A stretch of 64,000 nt of DNA from Sphagnum compactum (GCA_965153455.1 OZ234498.1:16802001-16866000), one strand, 5' to 3'. Positions 35,501 to 49,200 are shown, counted from the stretch's first letter. The notes: generated by a model from the sequence alone, not told the origin. Program-made: numbers and translations.

Positions 35501-38500
35501 ATACTTCAATGTGATCCACTCCTGATGATCGAGTGAAGAAAGAAATAGAACTTGGAAGCAACTCGTCATTATCTGCAGGATTATTGCTTCCATTGCCATT
35601 TTGAGCCTCAGTTGCTGATAATGAACTTGTTCAAAAGATTCGACATTTGTAAGAACACAGACCAAATCCCTGTGGCAATTGTGTGCATGAGAGTCTTTCC
35701 TTGTTGTGTCCAACATCCCTATGAACCCTAAACCATGTCTTGATGCCATCATTGCAGACCATAACGCTCCAGAGTCCATACTCCATATCCTTGACCATTG
35801 GATCATCACTCAAAGTAAGCATGTTGTTCTCTCCCAGTCTTCTCACTGCTACACATGCAGCTTTCCATAGGTTTGAGAATCTTCTTCAAGCTAAAGCCCA
35901 AGAGTGAGCATCTTGAACCAACCCACTGCATATGCAACTCAGCACAGAGCACGAGAAAAGTGCTATATGTTTTGATCAGGCATCTGTGAATGGTTCTTTC
36001 GTACCATTGCGTGGCAATGATCTGCAGTAACAACCAAAAATCTCACTACCCAGGTGAGCAAGATTTTATGTCTCAAGTCTCAACTTTTAGCCCCTTCAAG
36101 GTTTAGCAAATTGCCAGGGTTTGATTTCTAAAGATTCTTCACAAGGTGGCAAGTAGGTGGTGTGATCCCTAGACTGATTTTGCATAGAAGATCTGGTCAG
36201 CTCCCATATCAGTTATGTTATCCACACACAGACACACACAAAAAAAATTTCCTGGAATTCTTGTCCAGGCTATGTAACCTTTATGCTTACTTTATCAGCT
36301 TCCATAATAAGTAACCCAAGTGCCTTCTTCAACAGATTCTTAACTCCCCACCCAGGATCGGGGGCAACAGGATTGTTGATCAACTCTTCCCCCAAAGACC
36401 GTGAAGCCGCATTAGGTTGGTGCAGCGTTGATGACTGTTAACCCAATGATCTAGTGGTAGCAGAATTGATTATACATGCACATGCACAAGAAGTTTGAGG
36501 ACTGTAACCACTTCCAATGCAGCCTTGAGAACTAATTACAGGATGCTGACTGCAGGCTCTCACAGTTCCATAGGTTAGGGGGTGAGTCAATGCATTTAGC
36601 TTGCTGTTTTAATTCATCTTGGTTGGTAGGTGAATCCCCTTCACCACTTGGTTTTTCCTCTCAAGTTTTCTGGTCCATGACCTTGCTTACACTCTCCTGA
36701 CAAATCTCTGAGCAGCATTCTGTATGATCAGTGCTGCAGTCACTGCCCATGATGATATTATGTGACAAGTAAAGCATCTTTTCTAAGACAATTTGGAACT
36801 GGGTTTTGGAAACTTGTGAAACTGGTGGCACTCACACTCTGACAACCTATTGCTGCTGTGGGATGATGCACAAGGCTTTAAAAAGTCAATCAAAACCAAA
36901 GACAACTCCACAGGATTAGCCCAGGATTACCTAGGCAACTCCCAGAATCCACCAGGTAATGTCTCCCCAAATTGTAACATGGTCACTGATCTATGCACAA
37001 TGAAACTCCCTGAAAATATATGTTGTTGACAGACAGCCTTTCCTGATATATATCAACTCCAATGTCCAACCATCTGAAAAGCTTATGCTAAACTAGAGGC
37101 AAACCTCTTCAGCTTCTTCCTTCGAGGTCAATCAGTATACATGATTCTGTCTGATGAGTGCCCACCAATATAGAGAGCCTGAAATGAATCTGATCTTTGC
37201 AGGTGGTTCAGTTTGTAAGTCAATGGCTGCAGCACACTTTTCCAATTAAGTGTATACATATGCATATGTTGTGGGTGCACAGGCCTTTTTGCCAACTTGA
37301 CATCATCATGGGCCTTTGGGCGGTCACCACTGCCCTTGAGCTTTAAGATTGAGCATGGTGATAACTAGTAAAGGAAGAATGTTTTTTACTTACTGGGACA
37401 GCCTCCTTTCTGTGCCCCTCCACTCTCCTGCTTTGTTCCTGAAAATAAAATATGAAAAACAGTAATAAATAGACAAGCAGCTTGCCCATCGCACATTGGC
37501 TCTGCCCTTCAAATGACATCCATAAGGATTATAAATATTCAACATACTAATTTGCAAACACATGGTGGTTAGCATGGTAAAGCCCAAGTGGATCCTTCAG
37601 TTATGCAGGAAATATTTCTTTAGTGGACTCCACATGACCCTAGAATGCAGGGAGGCCAAACTTTATCACTTAACTGAATGCATTCCAATGTGAGTGTCCA
37701 CCCTGAAGGACAGAGCCAATAAAGTAGTATTCTAACATCAGTTTGCTCCTGCTCCTGGCAGTTATGCTAAAGTTGGAAGAAGAAGAATTGTCATGTTTGG
37801 GAGGGAAGAATATGCATAGTTGAGCTTCCTATGCTTTCAAGTAATTTTCCTGTGCTTCATGGGAACATATCCTGACAGCCAGCGTGATGGTTCGCACCTT
37901 GGTTGTGGGAAATTTGTGAGAAGGATTCCTTGAATATTATTGGCAACCCATTGCAGGCAGTCAATTTTTTTTGCAAAATTTCACACTGTTGCCAAATCTG
38001 AGAATTAGCTGCCACCCTCTCAAAGCGTTCGTTTTGGGAAGATTTTCAAAAATTTGGCCAGAAAAGTAGAGGAAAAAGAAAAAGAAAAAAAGCTGAGTTC
38101 ACCACATTTAGACTTTGTGGTCCTACAGGTAGTTAAAAAGTAGCAGGATTCTACAAAACTTTTAGCTTCCTATTGTCCTGTAGCAAAACCTGGCTAAATC
38201 CTCCTATAGATGGTTGCCAGTGGCTACATCACAAAATTGAGAAAAAAACCCCTGAAATTATCAGGTAGCGCTGGTTTTCAAATCTTGAAAATTCTTTCAA
38301 AAAAGCTCTGTTCCCTTGTGATTCAATCCTGGGCCTAGGAATGTCTCTGTGCTTTCTCGAGATACTACCCTGCATAATATAGTTTTGGCGCACAGTCACC
38401 CCACAACCTGATTAATTCGAGACCGCTTATTTCAGACGGAATCCAGTAACCCAACAACTGGATTAGGTACAAGTTTAAGAAGGATCTACTCAAAATTTTC

Positions 38501-39340
38501 AACAACATATATAACTGCCTCCATATTACAAATTTTCAGCTGTAATACTTATCAAACTTCTTCTTCAATTCCTGCAAAGATTCTAACTTGCCTCTCTTAG
38601 AGTCTTTGCCATACATGTGTCTCAACTATTAAACCTTGTTAAAATATAGAGTGATAGGTTGCCTGTTGGCTAGAAAACTCCCAACAAAACCTTAATGCAC
38701 TTGCAAAAAATTTGGGGAAAAGGATGTGGATCCTCAACTTTATTTTATGTTCCAGTACTTTCAAAAAATCAGTCAGACTTACTTTCCTCCATCCTCTCCA
38801 CGTCCACAGGGGATTCGAGAAGGATGAGTGTTTCTTTTAGGAGACCAACCAACAGAAAAGGCAACAACAGTACAGAAACCCACGCTGTAGCAAAAAAGCT
38901 TCCTGCCGGATGGTCCCACGGAAACACAAGCCAGGCTGTGTTTTATTCTGTAGGCAATATCTGGTGCAAAATGTAAATTATGAAGCAGTTCTTCAGACGT
39001 CTTTATGGCAGGCTGCAGTGATTGCGTTGCCGCAAGGTATTTGTTGGCATTGCCTACCAAGGCAAGGATATTGTGTTTAGATTCATTGTAGAGTATAGTA
39101 GCTTAAGGGATTTTAGTCACTAGGTAATAGGTCTATCTTTATGTGATGACTTTTGAAAGATGGTATTTTGGCTTGTGATGAAACTTGAGATTAGTTATAG
39201 AGTTATAATATCTTGAACGATTTTGGTTTCTTTAAGAGGATTTTTTTGAAGAATATATTTTTGCATGGTGAAATATTTGAGTTTTCATACTTCTTCTTTT
39301 GCCTTAAGATACTTTTTAATGTAAATGGCAAGGCCATAGT
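32552..39340. other. Long region without a recognised gene
   Basis: Left of about 33,100 it is AT-rich. From 33,250 to 39,060 the composition is more balanced and resembles the flanks of the two genes at the left end more than the retroelement zones. Short open frames on both strands (for example 34,238-34,435 +, 35,465-35,809 -) show no domain or splice-linked partner that I can defend. A telo-box-like TTTAGGGTT lies at about 33,360. It could hold a non-coding transcript or a decayed gene. Confidence 0.4.
38779..39060 (-). CDS. Small open frame of unknown function
   Basis: A 93-codon frame beginning MVGNANKYLAATQSLQPAIK with a hydrophobic middle (LFCYSVGFCTVVAFSVGW) that could form one membrane span. 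An overlapping frame on the other strand (38,695-38,976) is similar in length. I recognise neither. Listed because local composition differs from the neighbouring retroelement DNA; it may be chance. Confidence 0.15.
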   Translation of the reverse strand: MVGNANKYLAATQSLQPAIKTSEELLHNLHFAPDIAYRIKHSLACVSVGPSGRKLFCYSVGFCTVVAFSVGWSPKRNTHPSRIPCGRGEDGGK

Positions 39341-41352
39341 GTGACACACCCCTTGTTAAAACTCGGTATGCCCCCATTGGCTAGGGTAACCTATAGAGGT
39401 ACCTTCGCCTTCTTAAGTGAGGATACAAAGTGGCTATATTAACCTGAATCAGCTTAACAAGTTGTTGTTCTTTAGTCAAAGTCCAACCTGCTATCTGGAG
39501 ATTTTGTACATGTATTTCTGCTAATGTTTCATCCATTGGAATATCATCCTAGCTATGATGGTAATAGGTTTTTGGATAAACCTTGTCTTCCAATGAAACC
39601 TCTAGTTTGATAAACAAATATTTTGATTTCAATGTCGAAGGCACCACTTTTGTAATTGTTTGATTTGATGTCCCTTACTTTAGATTAGATTCCAATGTGC
39701 TTTTGGATTTTAACACTCCAACAGTCAACAATGAAACTATTTCTTCTAAGAGTGTAATTGTGCCAATTGATAGCAGTTTTAATTATATCTCAAAGACTAG
39801 ATCTTCTTTTTCATTTGTTAACCTTTCCATCAAAATCATAATAAACAAGTATTTGGGGCCTTCCAATTTCTGCTCCCAATTTCCTATTAATTGTATTGTT
39901 CTAGCTATTCCATTACCTTGAACAATAATGACATTGTTACCCCGATCACGTGTAACCTTTGCTCTCTGAGCCAAGGTCTTCTTAACAACATAGAATAGTT
40001 AGAATCTACCACACTACTTTTCAGAACAAAAAAGGGGGTATATATGGAATACCATCTATGTGAATCTTCATATTTATAATGATTCCTCGAGGTTTGGTCA
40101 TACTTTGATCTGCCATTCTAAGGTAGTATGTAGCTGGTCTTAATTTGAGTTACCTAACTTTGTTCAGAGGTTTTCTATTATAATGTTCACACTTGATCCT
40201 CAACAATGTTCTTCCCAACTTGTAATTGGATAATTACCATATGGTTATCTACCTCTATAGCTGTTGTGTCTCTTTCAGAATGTGTTTCAACCATTATGGC
40301 TACACTAGGCTCTGATATTTACTTAGTAGCTATTTTTGGGTTTTTTGGCTTCAATTTTTGCCACATATACTTTTAAAGATCTGGTGCTATCTTTAGCAAT
40401 TGACTAACTCAAATTATAAGTAATCTCCAACATTTATTTATTGATATCTTGGAATATTTGTTCCATAGACATAACTTTGTGATACAATTGGTTGTGCGGA
40501 CACCTTCGATTCTGGCAATCCTACCCAACTTGTACTCCACTGTGCTTTCTCCTTTGGAATCAGATTTTGTTGTGGGTTTTCTGCTTGCATCTCATGTATA
40601 GTTTTGACAAGAGATTATTATAGTCTTTGCTCCTCTTCCTAATCAGCAATAGACTTCTTCTTGATTGGCTTTTTGTCCTTAAACACTTGTTCTTCAATAA
40701 CCTTACTCTTGGTGATGGCCATATTCACATCCACCAGATGGACTGAAGGATTTGAAACCTTGGATTCTACCACAACTTGTTTCTTTGTTGGCTTCACTCC
40801 TTTGTTCTTAAACATATTATGCATATTAGTGTATTTAGGACAATCTATGATCTTATGTCCAGTGTAACCACAAATATGACAGGAATACCTTACAAGCCTT
40901 TATACTTTAATCTGTTGAGTAGTAACCTCATAGACTATAAGAACATGGTTTTACTTTCTTTTGACTCTATAGGTTTTAACATTTATGATTTATGGTGTGA
41001 CAATTTGTACAATACATTCCTGTTTTCTCTAGGATTGTATGAGGTTTTTAAGCTAATATTGTCTTAATATTATGTGGTACTATCATATTACTCATGGCCT
41101 CTACTTTAGAATTTCCTTCTTCACGAACCAAAGTTGTTTCGTTATGCTACTATAGAGTTTTTCTCTTCATACATGTTGTTGCTATTGGTAAATACAGAAT
41201 CTTTAATCCTATGTTCTGGTTTAAAATTTCCTCCTTTGAGGTCTCCTAGCTCCTCTATAACTCTTGTACTTGATGGTCCTACCCCAACTATATCCCTTCT
41301 GTCTTTTTCCTCATCTAAAGTCTTTAGTTCTGGAGACAAAATTAAAAGTTCA
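39341..41352 (-). pseudogene. Gypsy gag zinc knuckle and protease remnant, DGG group
   Basis: Minus strand, right to left. Gag tail (41,352-41,142: SPELKTLDEEKDRRDIVGVG). Zinc knuckle at about 40,900-40,850 (CHICGYTGHKIIDC), then the linker frame 40,824-40,639 with TKSKVIEEQVFKDKKPIKKK. Protease start at about 40,290-40,190 (AIEVDNHMVIIQLQVGKN, very close to the copy at 18.5 kb), with the catalytic part decayed. Then a frame at 39,974-39,783. Many stops. RT and later domains are not found to the left, so the element is truncated. It is interrupted on its 5' side by the LTR at 41,353. Confidence 0.65.
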
Positions 41353-42266
41353 TGTCGCAACCTTAACATTGGGTTCACAACTAAATGTGAAGTGCAAGGG
41401 CCCATGAAGCTAAGAGTGTGTTTAGATGTAAAACACACTTTCACAAATGGGGGAGAGTGCAAGGGATGAAGCCCAATGACTCCCAAGTGCACCCCCACTT
41501 TGGGAGTTGCACTTGTTCGAGAGTTACGAATGTTCAGAGCCTTGTTTGGAAAGGCAAACAAACACCAAATTGGGCTTTTAAGACACCATTAGAAAGGTCT
41601 TGACGTGTAGATGCTTAAAGTCTCCTTGCATTGTTCATTTGGACCTAAGTTTTATGACTTATGATCAAAAGAAGGGGTAGGAGTCAAAATGGGAATTTGT
41701 CTCTTAACCACAAATACCTTGAAATCAAGCGTCAAATGAGGCCCAATTAGGGTGTGCTACATACCATTGGAAAGATCTTTTTGAGGGATATAAGATATTG
41801 CCCTTGCATCCTAAAAACATACTTGATTTGAGAAAAGTATGAGCTTCCAAAGTTTTGGGACAACAATAGTCCCAATTTTGAGACTCCCACTTGGGAATCA
41901 TGGGGAAAAGTGACATTTGGATGTAGTCCTCGCAAAGAGACACAAAGTATACTATAGAGAGGGGAGTGGTGCCTCCTCCCAAAGGTTACGGGCCATGTAA
42001 AGCTTGTGGTTGAGGATGTTTTTACTAAGTCTGTCGCAACACTTCAATTCAACTTGCACTAATTACCCTCTTTTCTTGGTTGTGCAGGTTGACCTCATCT
42101 TGAACTTTCACTTGGGAGTTTGTTCTAGTCCCATCCCGGAGCTTTAGCACGCCCTCCTACCCTCGAAGTGTTGCTAGTTAGGGAGCATGCCCCAACTTTC
42201 TTTTTCTTCCACTGTTTTGCTCTAAGACCCACCTTTGGGTCTCTGGAGGAGTTTGGGGGCGTGTTA
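41353..42266 (+). mobile_element. Solo LTR, copy D of the same family
   Basis: 914 bases starting TGTCGCAACC, with the blocks of the chromovirus LTR in order (CACTTTGGGAG, GACTCCCA, TTTTATGACTTATG, TTTAGCACGCCC, ATGCCCCAACTT) and ending near GGGGGCGTGTTA. Flanks are GTTCA on the left and GCTCA on the right, a probable 5-bp target duplication with one change. It sits inside the gag of a minus-strand gypsy remnant. No internal region remains, so it is a solo LTR. Confidence 0.8.
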
Positions 42267-45030
42267 GCTCATACTCAAATGATGGCACAACTTTTTCCAT
42301 CTAAGAAATCATGTGTATGTATTGCCTTTCATTCCTTTCGTACTTCTCGCAAACCTTCCTAATATGCTTCTGGACATTGTCTCAAATTGCATCCCACCAT
42401 AAGTTTGCATCTTTTTATTCCATTCATAGTGCCTTGAGTTTTACCTAAAGTAAAATATTCTATTTTTTGAATTCATGTTTTCTATAAAGACAATATCACA
42501 ATTAAAGGGTTTTGTCTTCTTGGTCTCTTCCAAAATTTTATTCAACTTTTCATTAAAAGCTAGTTGCTTTTGCAAATTTTTGTCCATTTGTGCATACCCC
42601 TGGTCAGCTTGCCTTTGTATTTCATTATTAGCTTGATATGCATTGGCATTGTCCATTTTAAGTTCCTCCACCTCCTTTTGTTGTTTCAAAAGAGTTTCCT
42701 CCATGTGCCTATAGTCCGTCTGAAGTTTGTTATGCTCTATACTCATACTATCCTTCTCTGCTTTTAAACCCCAGTAATTGGCATCCATCTCCTTTAAAGT
42801 TTCCTGTAAAAAATCTCTTTCCATTATGATGTTCTACAAATCCTAGCTTTGCTTTTCCATGTTATTAATCTTCTGTCTAGCTGCCTAGAGTTTTGCCAAT
42901 ACTTGACCATTTTCAATATTCGTATCTTATAAACTCTTCCTTAATCTTCTACTCCTTCTCTAAAGCTCCATGTAGATTTGAAACAGATTTATCCTTCTCT
43001 ATAATTTTCTTGTTCTTGATATCTATATCAGAAAGTATAAGAAAAATATTTATCATCTGTACATTGTATTCTGTTGCCTGTTGAAACATAGTAGCAGTTC
43101 TTTTGTGCTCATACAATTATGATTTTAGCCCTTGCATAGAACCTAATGTATGAAACCTAGGAGTCTAACCCCTGGAACTTGTACCTGATGAACCAAGATT
43201 TTTGTGTGCAGTCCAGACTTTTCCAAATACATTCATCCTTGTTACAGAACTTGGTCTTAAAGGTAGCATACCTTCATTATTTTACGGTGATTGAACAGAT
43301 TGCTGGACTTTTGGTGGATCCTGGTCAAAATCTTGTATTTGCTCCTCTTCTAATTGTTGTCCTTAAGACTATGGCTCCTTCTTGGGCCCATTTTGATGCT
43401 CATGTTGATCTTACTTTTTTTCTTGCTTAGGAAAAATTGGTAGTCTTGGATCAAACTTAGGAAATATGGATTTATCATTCTATCTCTGATTTTGCTGCTG
43501 TTGCTTCCTCAACAATTTTGTTGGTTGTTGAATATCAATACTGCTTCTCATTGCAACATCCTCTTGTCTTCTCTGCCTCTTTTAGAGAGTCTTTCCCTCC
43601 TCATCATCATCAGATTAAAACATTTGAATTTCTCTTCTAATTATCCTATCTCTGGGTGCTTCTCCTTTTTAGGAGAGATATGTGTAGGGTTCAGAGGCCT
43701 TTCATTCTTAATGAACCTCTCCCTCATACTGTTTCTTCTTCTTTTGTCCTCTTGAGGCTACTCTACTTGTTTCTTCCTTTCTTGTGGTTCAGTTCCATCT
43801 AATGGAAACCACTTCTGAGCCATTACTTCAAGGATTATGGCAGAATGGCATACATCCTGTTTGGGTTCTCTTTTGTTTGTTCCCTCAATCATATTTTTCT
43901 AACATTTCTCCCATTTGATCAATTTTTTGACCAATTGAGAATACATGATTGCAACCCAATTAATAGACTTTCCTGATTTGCTCTAAAGATAATCATAGTA
44001 GACTTATTGCTAAAATATTGCACCTTATCCTTTTGGTAAATAATTAGCAGAATGGTAGTAATCTATTAGCATACTTTGACCTCATCTTTTTCACAACCCA
44101 CCTTTCATTGGTATTGTAAGTGTTAGGCACTCTATTTGCTATTTTTGCCAATGCTACTTTGGCATTAAACATTTCTACTTGGTCTACCTTTATCTCTCTT
44201 GTATGGCAGATGTAAAAAAATTCTGCCAACACATACTTATCTATTATTCTCTGCTCCTCCCCCAACATAACCATGATTTGATTATGTTTAGGATCCAACT
44301 TCTAGTTGTTAAGAAATTCATCCAGAATGTTGTGGCAAGGTGTTTTCCACTCAACCTCAAACATGCTTACTAATCTAGCTCTATTTGCCCACGCTTTCTC
44401 TTCCTCTCTAAAGCTAGTCCAAAACAAAATGCTCTTCAAATTACCATTGTAACTCTGCTCTATTGGAGTAAGGACATACATAATCTCATCAATTTGATGA
44501 GTACGCACTTTCTTCTTGTGCAAATTTGTAGCCATTACTTACCAACTTGTTTTCTTTGTGCGCTTCTTGTTGGGAATATAAATTCTATCTAGAATGTGCT
44601 CCTAAGTATGCTCCTCTTGATGTAATGGAAATTATTGCTGTTGTTGCAAATCATCCTTCTAGCGGTCTTCCTCGGAATCTAAAATAGAAATGGGACCAAC
44701 TTGCTCACTAGGACCTTCATGTCTTTTGGGCTTTCTAAAACTATATTCCTCAATGTTTCCTTACAATCTTTCTCATTTTTTCTGGTTACTTCAAAAGCTC
44801 TCTCAAATTTGGATATTAGAAAAGATTTATGAAAAGAAGAAAAAGAATAATCCAGAGAAGAAAAAGGCGAACCTCTTTATGGAAACCTCTACTGTAGAGG
44901 CAAAATGTTTGCAAATTTTTGTTGCTCTTTTAATTTTTGTTAATCTCTCTTGCTCCTCTTTCAACTTTTGCAACTTCTTTCTATATTGTCTTTGTAATTT
45001 CTCCACAATACTTTCTTTAGCATTCATTAT
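42267..45030 (-). pseudogene. Retroelement gag-like ORF with coiled coil, decayed
   Basis: The minus strand reads from MNAKESIVEKLQRQYRKKLQ (45,027; predicted coiled coil) through 44,535-44,302 (MYVLTPIEQSYNGNLKSILF, then FREEEKAWANRARLV), 44,298-44,044 (NQIMVMLGEEQRIIDKYVLA), a stop-rich stretch, and a second long coiled coil at 42,824-42,441 (LKQQKEVEELKMDNANAYQA). The zinc knuckle at 40.9 kb lies in line beyond the inserted LTR, so together they look like one very long gag. Such gag proteins are poorly characterised; assignment rests on the order gag, CCHC, DGG protease. Confidence 0.5.
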
Positions 45031-45559
45031 AGAGACAAAAAAAGTTGAAACCTACTTGTAGAAAATGAAAACAAAAAGCCATTATAGTGTTTGCCACCTT
45101 CTGAAGCGTTATCACCTCGTTTCATGAAGTGGCATTTCACTTTTCATTTTAAGGCCGGCATTTTAATGATTTTTATTTTTTTCAAATTGTTTGGCACTTG
45201 TCGTCTACTTTTTAAATTCACACTAACATCAACATGGGCTACAATAAATACATGTTGACCAAAAAAATTTGTGGATGTGGCACTCAGTTATTTGGATGAC
45301 ACTCTTGAACCTAATGACTTAATGTTGTCTACACTACAAATTCCCTTTGACCTATGCTGAATCATCAAATCAACAGAATTTTGTTCTGAAGTCATTGACT
45401 TATCTACCCTATAATCCAGTAGTTATAAATATGCATATTCATGGTTTGGATATTTGTTCATAACCTATTGGTTAATCAGATACACTAAGGTTTTTTCTAA
45501 AACTATTAATTGATCAATCCCAATAGTCTTTGTTTCTTTCTAATATTCTAACTCTTCAT
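45031..45559. other. Spacer between retroelement remnants
   Basis: AT-rich; expected to hold LTR or untranslated leader of the neighbouring elements. No TG...CA border could be fixed. Confidence 0.35.
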
Positions 45560-45956
45560 CAGATATTTCTTACATGTAGTTTTCATCTATGAATGGTAAA
45601 GACTTCTGATTTTTTGAACTCTAAATCCCCTTCATTGTTTCATCCACATATGTATATGGTTTCAATTTATTATCATTGACCAATACTAGGTTTGGTTCAA
45701 AATTGTTAACAGAAATAAGAAAAATAGTATTATTGGGTAAATAATATTATACCCTGAATGGACCAAACCATCTTTTCTTGAATTTGCCCAAATATGTTTT
45801 GTTTCCTTTGGAAAACTATAAAACATAATCTCCAAATTGGAACTTCTTCTCAAAAAAATTATATTGATTCCATAGAAATTTGCTCCAGTGGCTGGCTCCC
45901 AGATTGTTCTAAGCTTCCAATCTGTTCTCATGTAACTTTTCCAATTACGTAATTAT
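45560..45956 (-). pseudogene. Gypsy integrase C-terminal fragment
   Basis: Minus strand in shifting frames: FQFGDYVL, FPKGNKTY, GKFKKRWFGPFRVQYYLPNN, LVNDNKLKPYTYVDETM. This is the GDxVL...KKRWxGPF...NKLKPY layout that ends gypsy pol proteins. Cut on its upstream side exactly where the copia 3' LTR begins (45,957), so the copia element inserted into it or the junction is a deletion. Confidence 0.65.
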
Positions 45957-46270
45957 TGTTAACAAATAGGAGATTTACTTAAGTGTAAACATAAATCTTT
46001 ATTGAAAGGAAACTAAAACACGATGCTCACAACATGGAACATAACATCAAGAACTCCTCAAGGTTCTTGTCACATGAAATACACAAACTTGTGCAATGAA
46101 GAAAAAAAGAACCAAACCATCAACACCAAAGTATTTAACTAAAAGACCAAACCACAAATAACCAAACTAATATAAGTAAAGAAAGTAATTCAACCTTGTA
46201 AAAGTAACCTAGTTACTTTCCTACTCCAATAACTAATGAAGCCTAACAAGTTGAGCTTGAATTCTCAACA
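45957..46270 (-). repeat. Copia 3' LTR
   Basis: 314 bases with TG...CA ends: plus strand TGTTAACAAATAGGAG to ATTCTCAACA. Directly right of it the minus strand has GAGCTTGTAGGGGAG, a polypurine tract, and then the end of the copia pol frame. No partner LTR is found at the right end of the element. Confidence 0.8.
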
Positions 46271-46275
46271 CTCCC

Positions 46276-49200
46276 CTACAAGCTCAAATCCACTTCTAGT
46301 ACACCAAACATTTTTCTAAACTTCCTTAGCTTATCTGTACCTAAAGCTTTTGTGAAAAAGCCAGCAACTTGATCTTCAGTACTCACATGAATAAGGTTAA
46401 TTTCTCTTGCTAAAACTTTTTCTCTAATAAAGTGGTAGTGCACCTCAATGTGCTTTGTCCTAGCATGATATACCAGGTTGTTCGCAAGTAATATGCTACT
46501 AATGTTATCACAATAAATGACAACAAGAGCATCCACTAACTATCCCAAATCTGAGAATAGTTTTTATAACCAAACTACTTCACATGCAGCAATTGATGCG
46601 CCTCTGTATTCTGCCTCCGTGCTTGATAGTGCAACTATTGGTTATTTCTTACTGCTCCAATTAATAGCACCACTTCCAAAAGAAAACATGAAACCACTTG
46701 TTGATCTTTTATCTGAAACATTGCCAGCCCAATCAGCATCCGTGTATCCATGTACTTGTAACTAGATCTTGGTTTCATAAAAAATTCCACACTGCAAAGT
46801 ATGTTTTATGTACCTCAATATGCGCCTCACTGCATCCAAATGTGGCTTTCGTGGTGTTTGCTTGAATTGACTCACCACTCCAACTGCATAACTCAAATCT
46901 AGCCTTGTGATGGTCATGTAAATCAAACTCCCACTGTGCACCTGTATATAGTGGTATCCTCCACAAGGTCTCCTTCATTTGCACTTAACTTCACATTTTG
47001 CTCTAATGGAATTGAAATGGGTTTACAACCCGTCATCCCATATTCGGACAATTTGTTCAAGACATATTACCTTTGTAGTAACCATATCCCTTTAAGGGAC
47101 TAGATTACCTCAATGCCGAGGAAGTAACGCAACTTTCCCAAATCCTTCATCTCAAACTTTTGCCTCAAAAGTTTTTTCAAATGAAAGATGTCTGCATCAC
47201 TATCTCCTGTGATAATCAAGTCATCAACATAGATGACTATGACTACAATCCCATGATTTGTCTTTTTCACATATAGTGAAAAATCTACATTGGATGCTTG
47301 AAATCCACTTGTGACAAGATATTGACCTATCTTGTCTAACTAAACTTTAGGTGCTTGTTTCAAGCCGTACAAAGCTTTCTTCAACCTACAAACCAAATTA
47401 AGATGTGTTTGGTCAACATAACCTGGTGGTTGTTCCATGCACACTTCTTCCATTAAATCTCCATGAAGAAAAGTATTCTTTATATCCATTTGATGTAAAG
47501 ACCATCCTTTTGTTGTTGCCATAGTAATGATTGCTCTTACAGTTGTCATTTTGGTAATGGACTAAAAGTCTCTTCATAGTCTATGCCATAAGTTTGGGCA
47601 TAACCTTTGGCAAGCAATCTTGCTTTGTATCTGCTCACAGATCCATCTATGTGCTTGACTTTGTACACCCATTTGCACCCAATTGCTTTCTTGTCCTTTG
47701 GTAAAGCTACCAATTCCCAAGTAGCATTAGCATCCAACGCCGCCATCTCTTCATCCATGGCATTATCCCATTTGGGGTTTCCAACCGCATGTTCAAAACA
47801 AGTGGGTTCAACCTACTGTATAACTCTCACCATGTATGCGTAATAATGAACTACAAAGCCATCATATGTGAGTTTTTGTACAGGGTACTTGACTCGTGTG
47901 GATCTTCGTACTCCATTGTTGTTGTCAAGTTTTTTCAAAACTTTCTTGGCCATCCGAGCTCCGGGAGTAGTAACTGAAGGGATTCTTGATTCTTCACCCA
48001 CACTCTTCTTTTAATCACTTGACTCATCATCTACATGAGGATTTCTAGATGATGTTTTAGAACTACCATGTACAATGTTTGAAGATTTTAATCTTCCTTT
48101 CCATGGAGTGTTGCTGGACCCACTAATTGAAGACTTTTGTGGTCCACTAATTAATTGTGATTCTTGTTCCACATTTGATGAAACATCAACATTTGATGAA
48201 ACATCACCATTTCTAGCCTCTTCATCTTCTGTTATCTTCATTGGTGAGTACCAGCTAACCATCTCATCAAACACAACATCTATATTCACTTACAACCTTC
48301 AAGTGGAAGGGTTGAAGCATTTATATCCTTTTTGTTCTAGGAATATCCAGTGAAGATACACTTCTCAGCTTTTGGGTCGAATTTTGATCTTTTCTCGTCA
48401 GGAACATGCAATGCAACCAAACACCCTAAGGTGTGAGACATCGGGTTTCTTGCCTCTGAATTTTTCTTCAAGTGTCATGCCATGAACTCCCGCTATGGGT
48501 GTTCGATTCATGATATAAACTGCAGTTGCTACCGCTTCAGCCCAGAAGTAATTTGCCAAATTCATTTCATTTAACATGGCACGTGTTATTTCTGCAATGT
48601 GCCTGTTTTTCCTTTCAGCAACTCCATTCTGCTATGGGAATAACAACATGAGTACGTCCTTTGAATTCCATGCTCCTTCAAGTATTCACTGAATTCATTT
48701 GAAAAATACTCTCCCCCTCCATCGGACCTTAGGCATTTGATGCTCACACCCTTCTCCTTCTCCACCATTGCTTTGAAATTCACAAAATGTTGAAACACTT
48801 CACCTTTGTGTTTCATGAAGTAGACCCACATTTTCTTTGTGTGGTCATCAATGAAACTCACATAGTACTTGCATCCTCCAATGGATTCTGTCTTCGTGGT
48901 CCACACATCTGAGTGGATCATCTCCAAAGGTTTGGAATTCACATGAGTTATTTGAGCTGGGAATGGATGCCTAACTTGCTTCCCCAATTGGCATGCTTCA
49001 CAAACTTTTGACATCACTTCTTCTATTGTAAATTTGGGAAGACCTCCAACATGATTTTGTTTATTCATCAACTTAAGACGTTGGAGATTAACATGGCCAA
49101 CCCGCTTGTGCCAAATTCCAATGTCTCCAGCTCCTTTTCCATGTGTGAATAACATGGAATTCACCTCAGGCATGTTCACATCCAAGGTGAACATTCGTCC

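Noticed and set aside
36445-36470. tRNA-Gly-like word TGATCTAGTGGTAGCAGA
   Set aside because: It resembles the D-arm of tRNA-Gly, but no T-arm or GGTTCRANNCC box follows within 100 bases and no acceptor stem forms.
44690-45061. 123-codon plus-strand frame with a Lys/Asn-rich middle
   Set aside because: It is antisense to the coiled-coil gag-like frame and has no domain.
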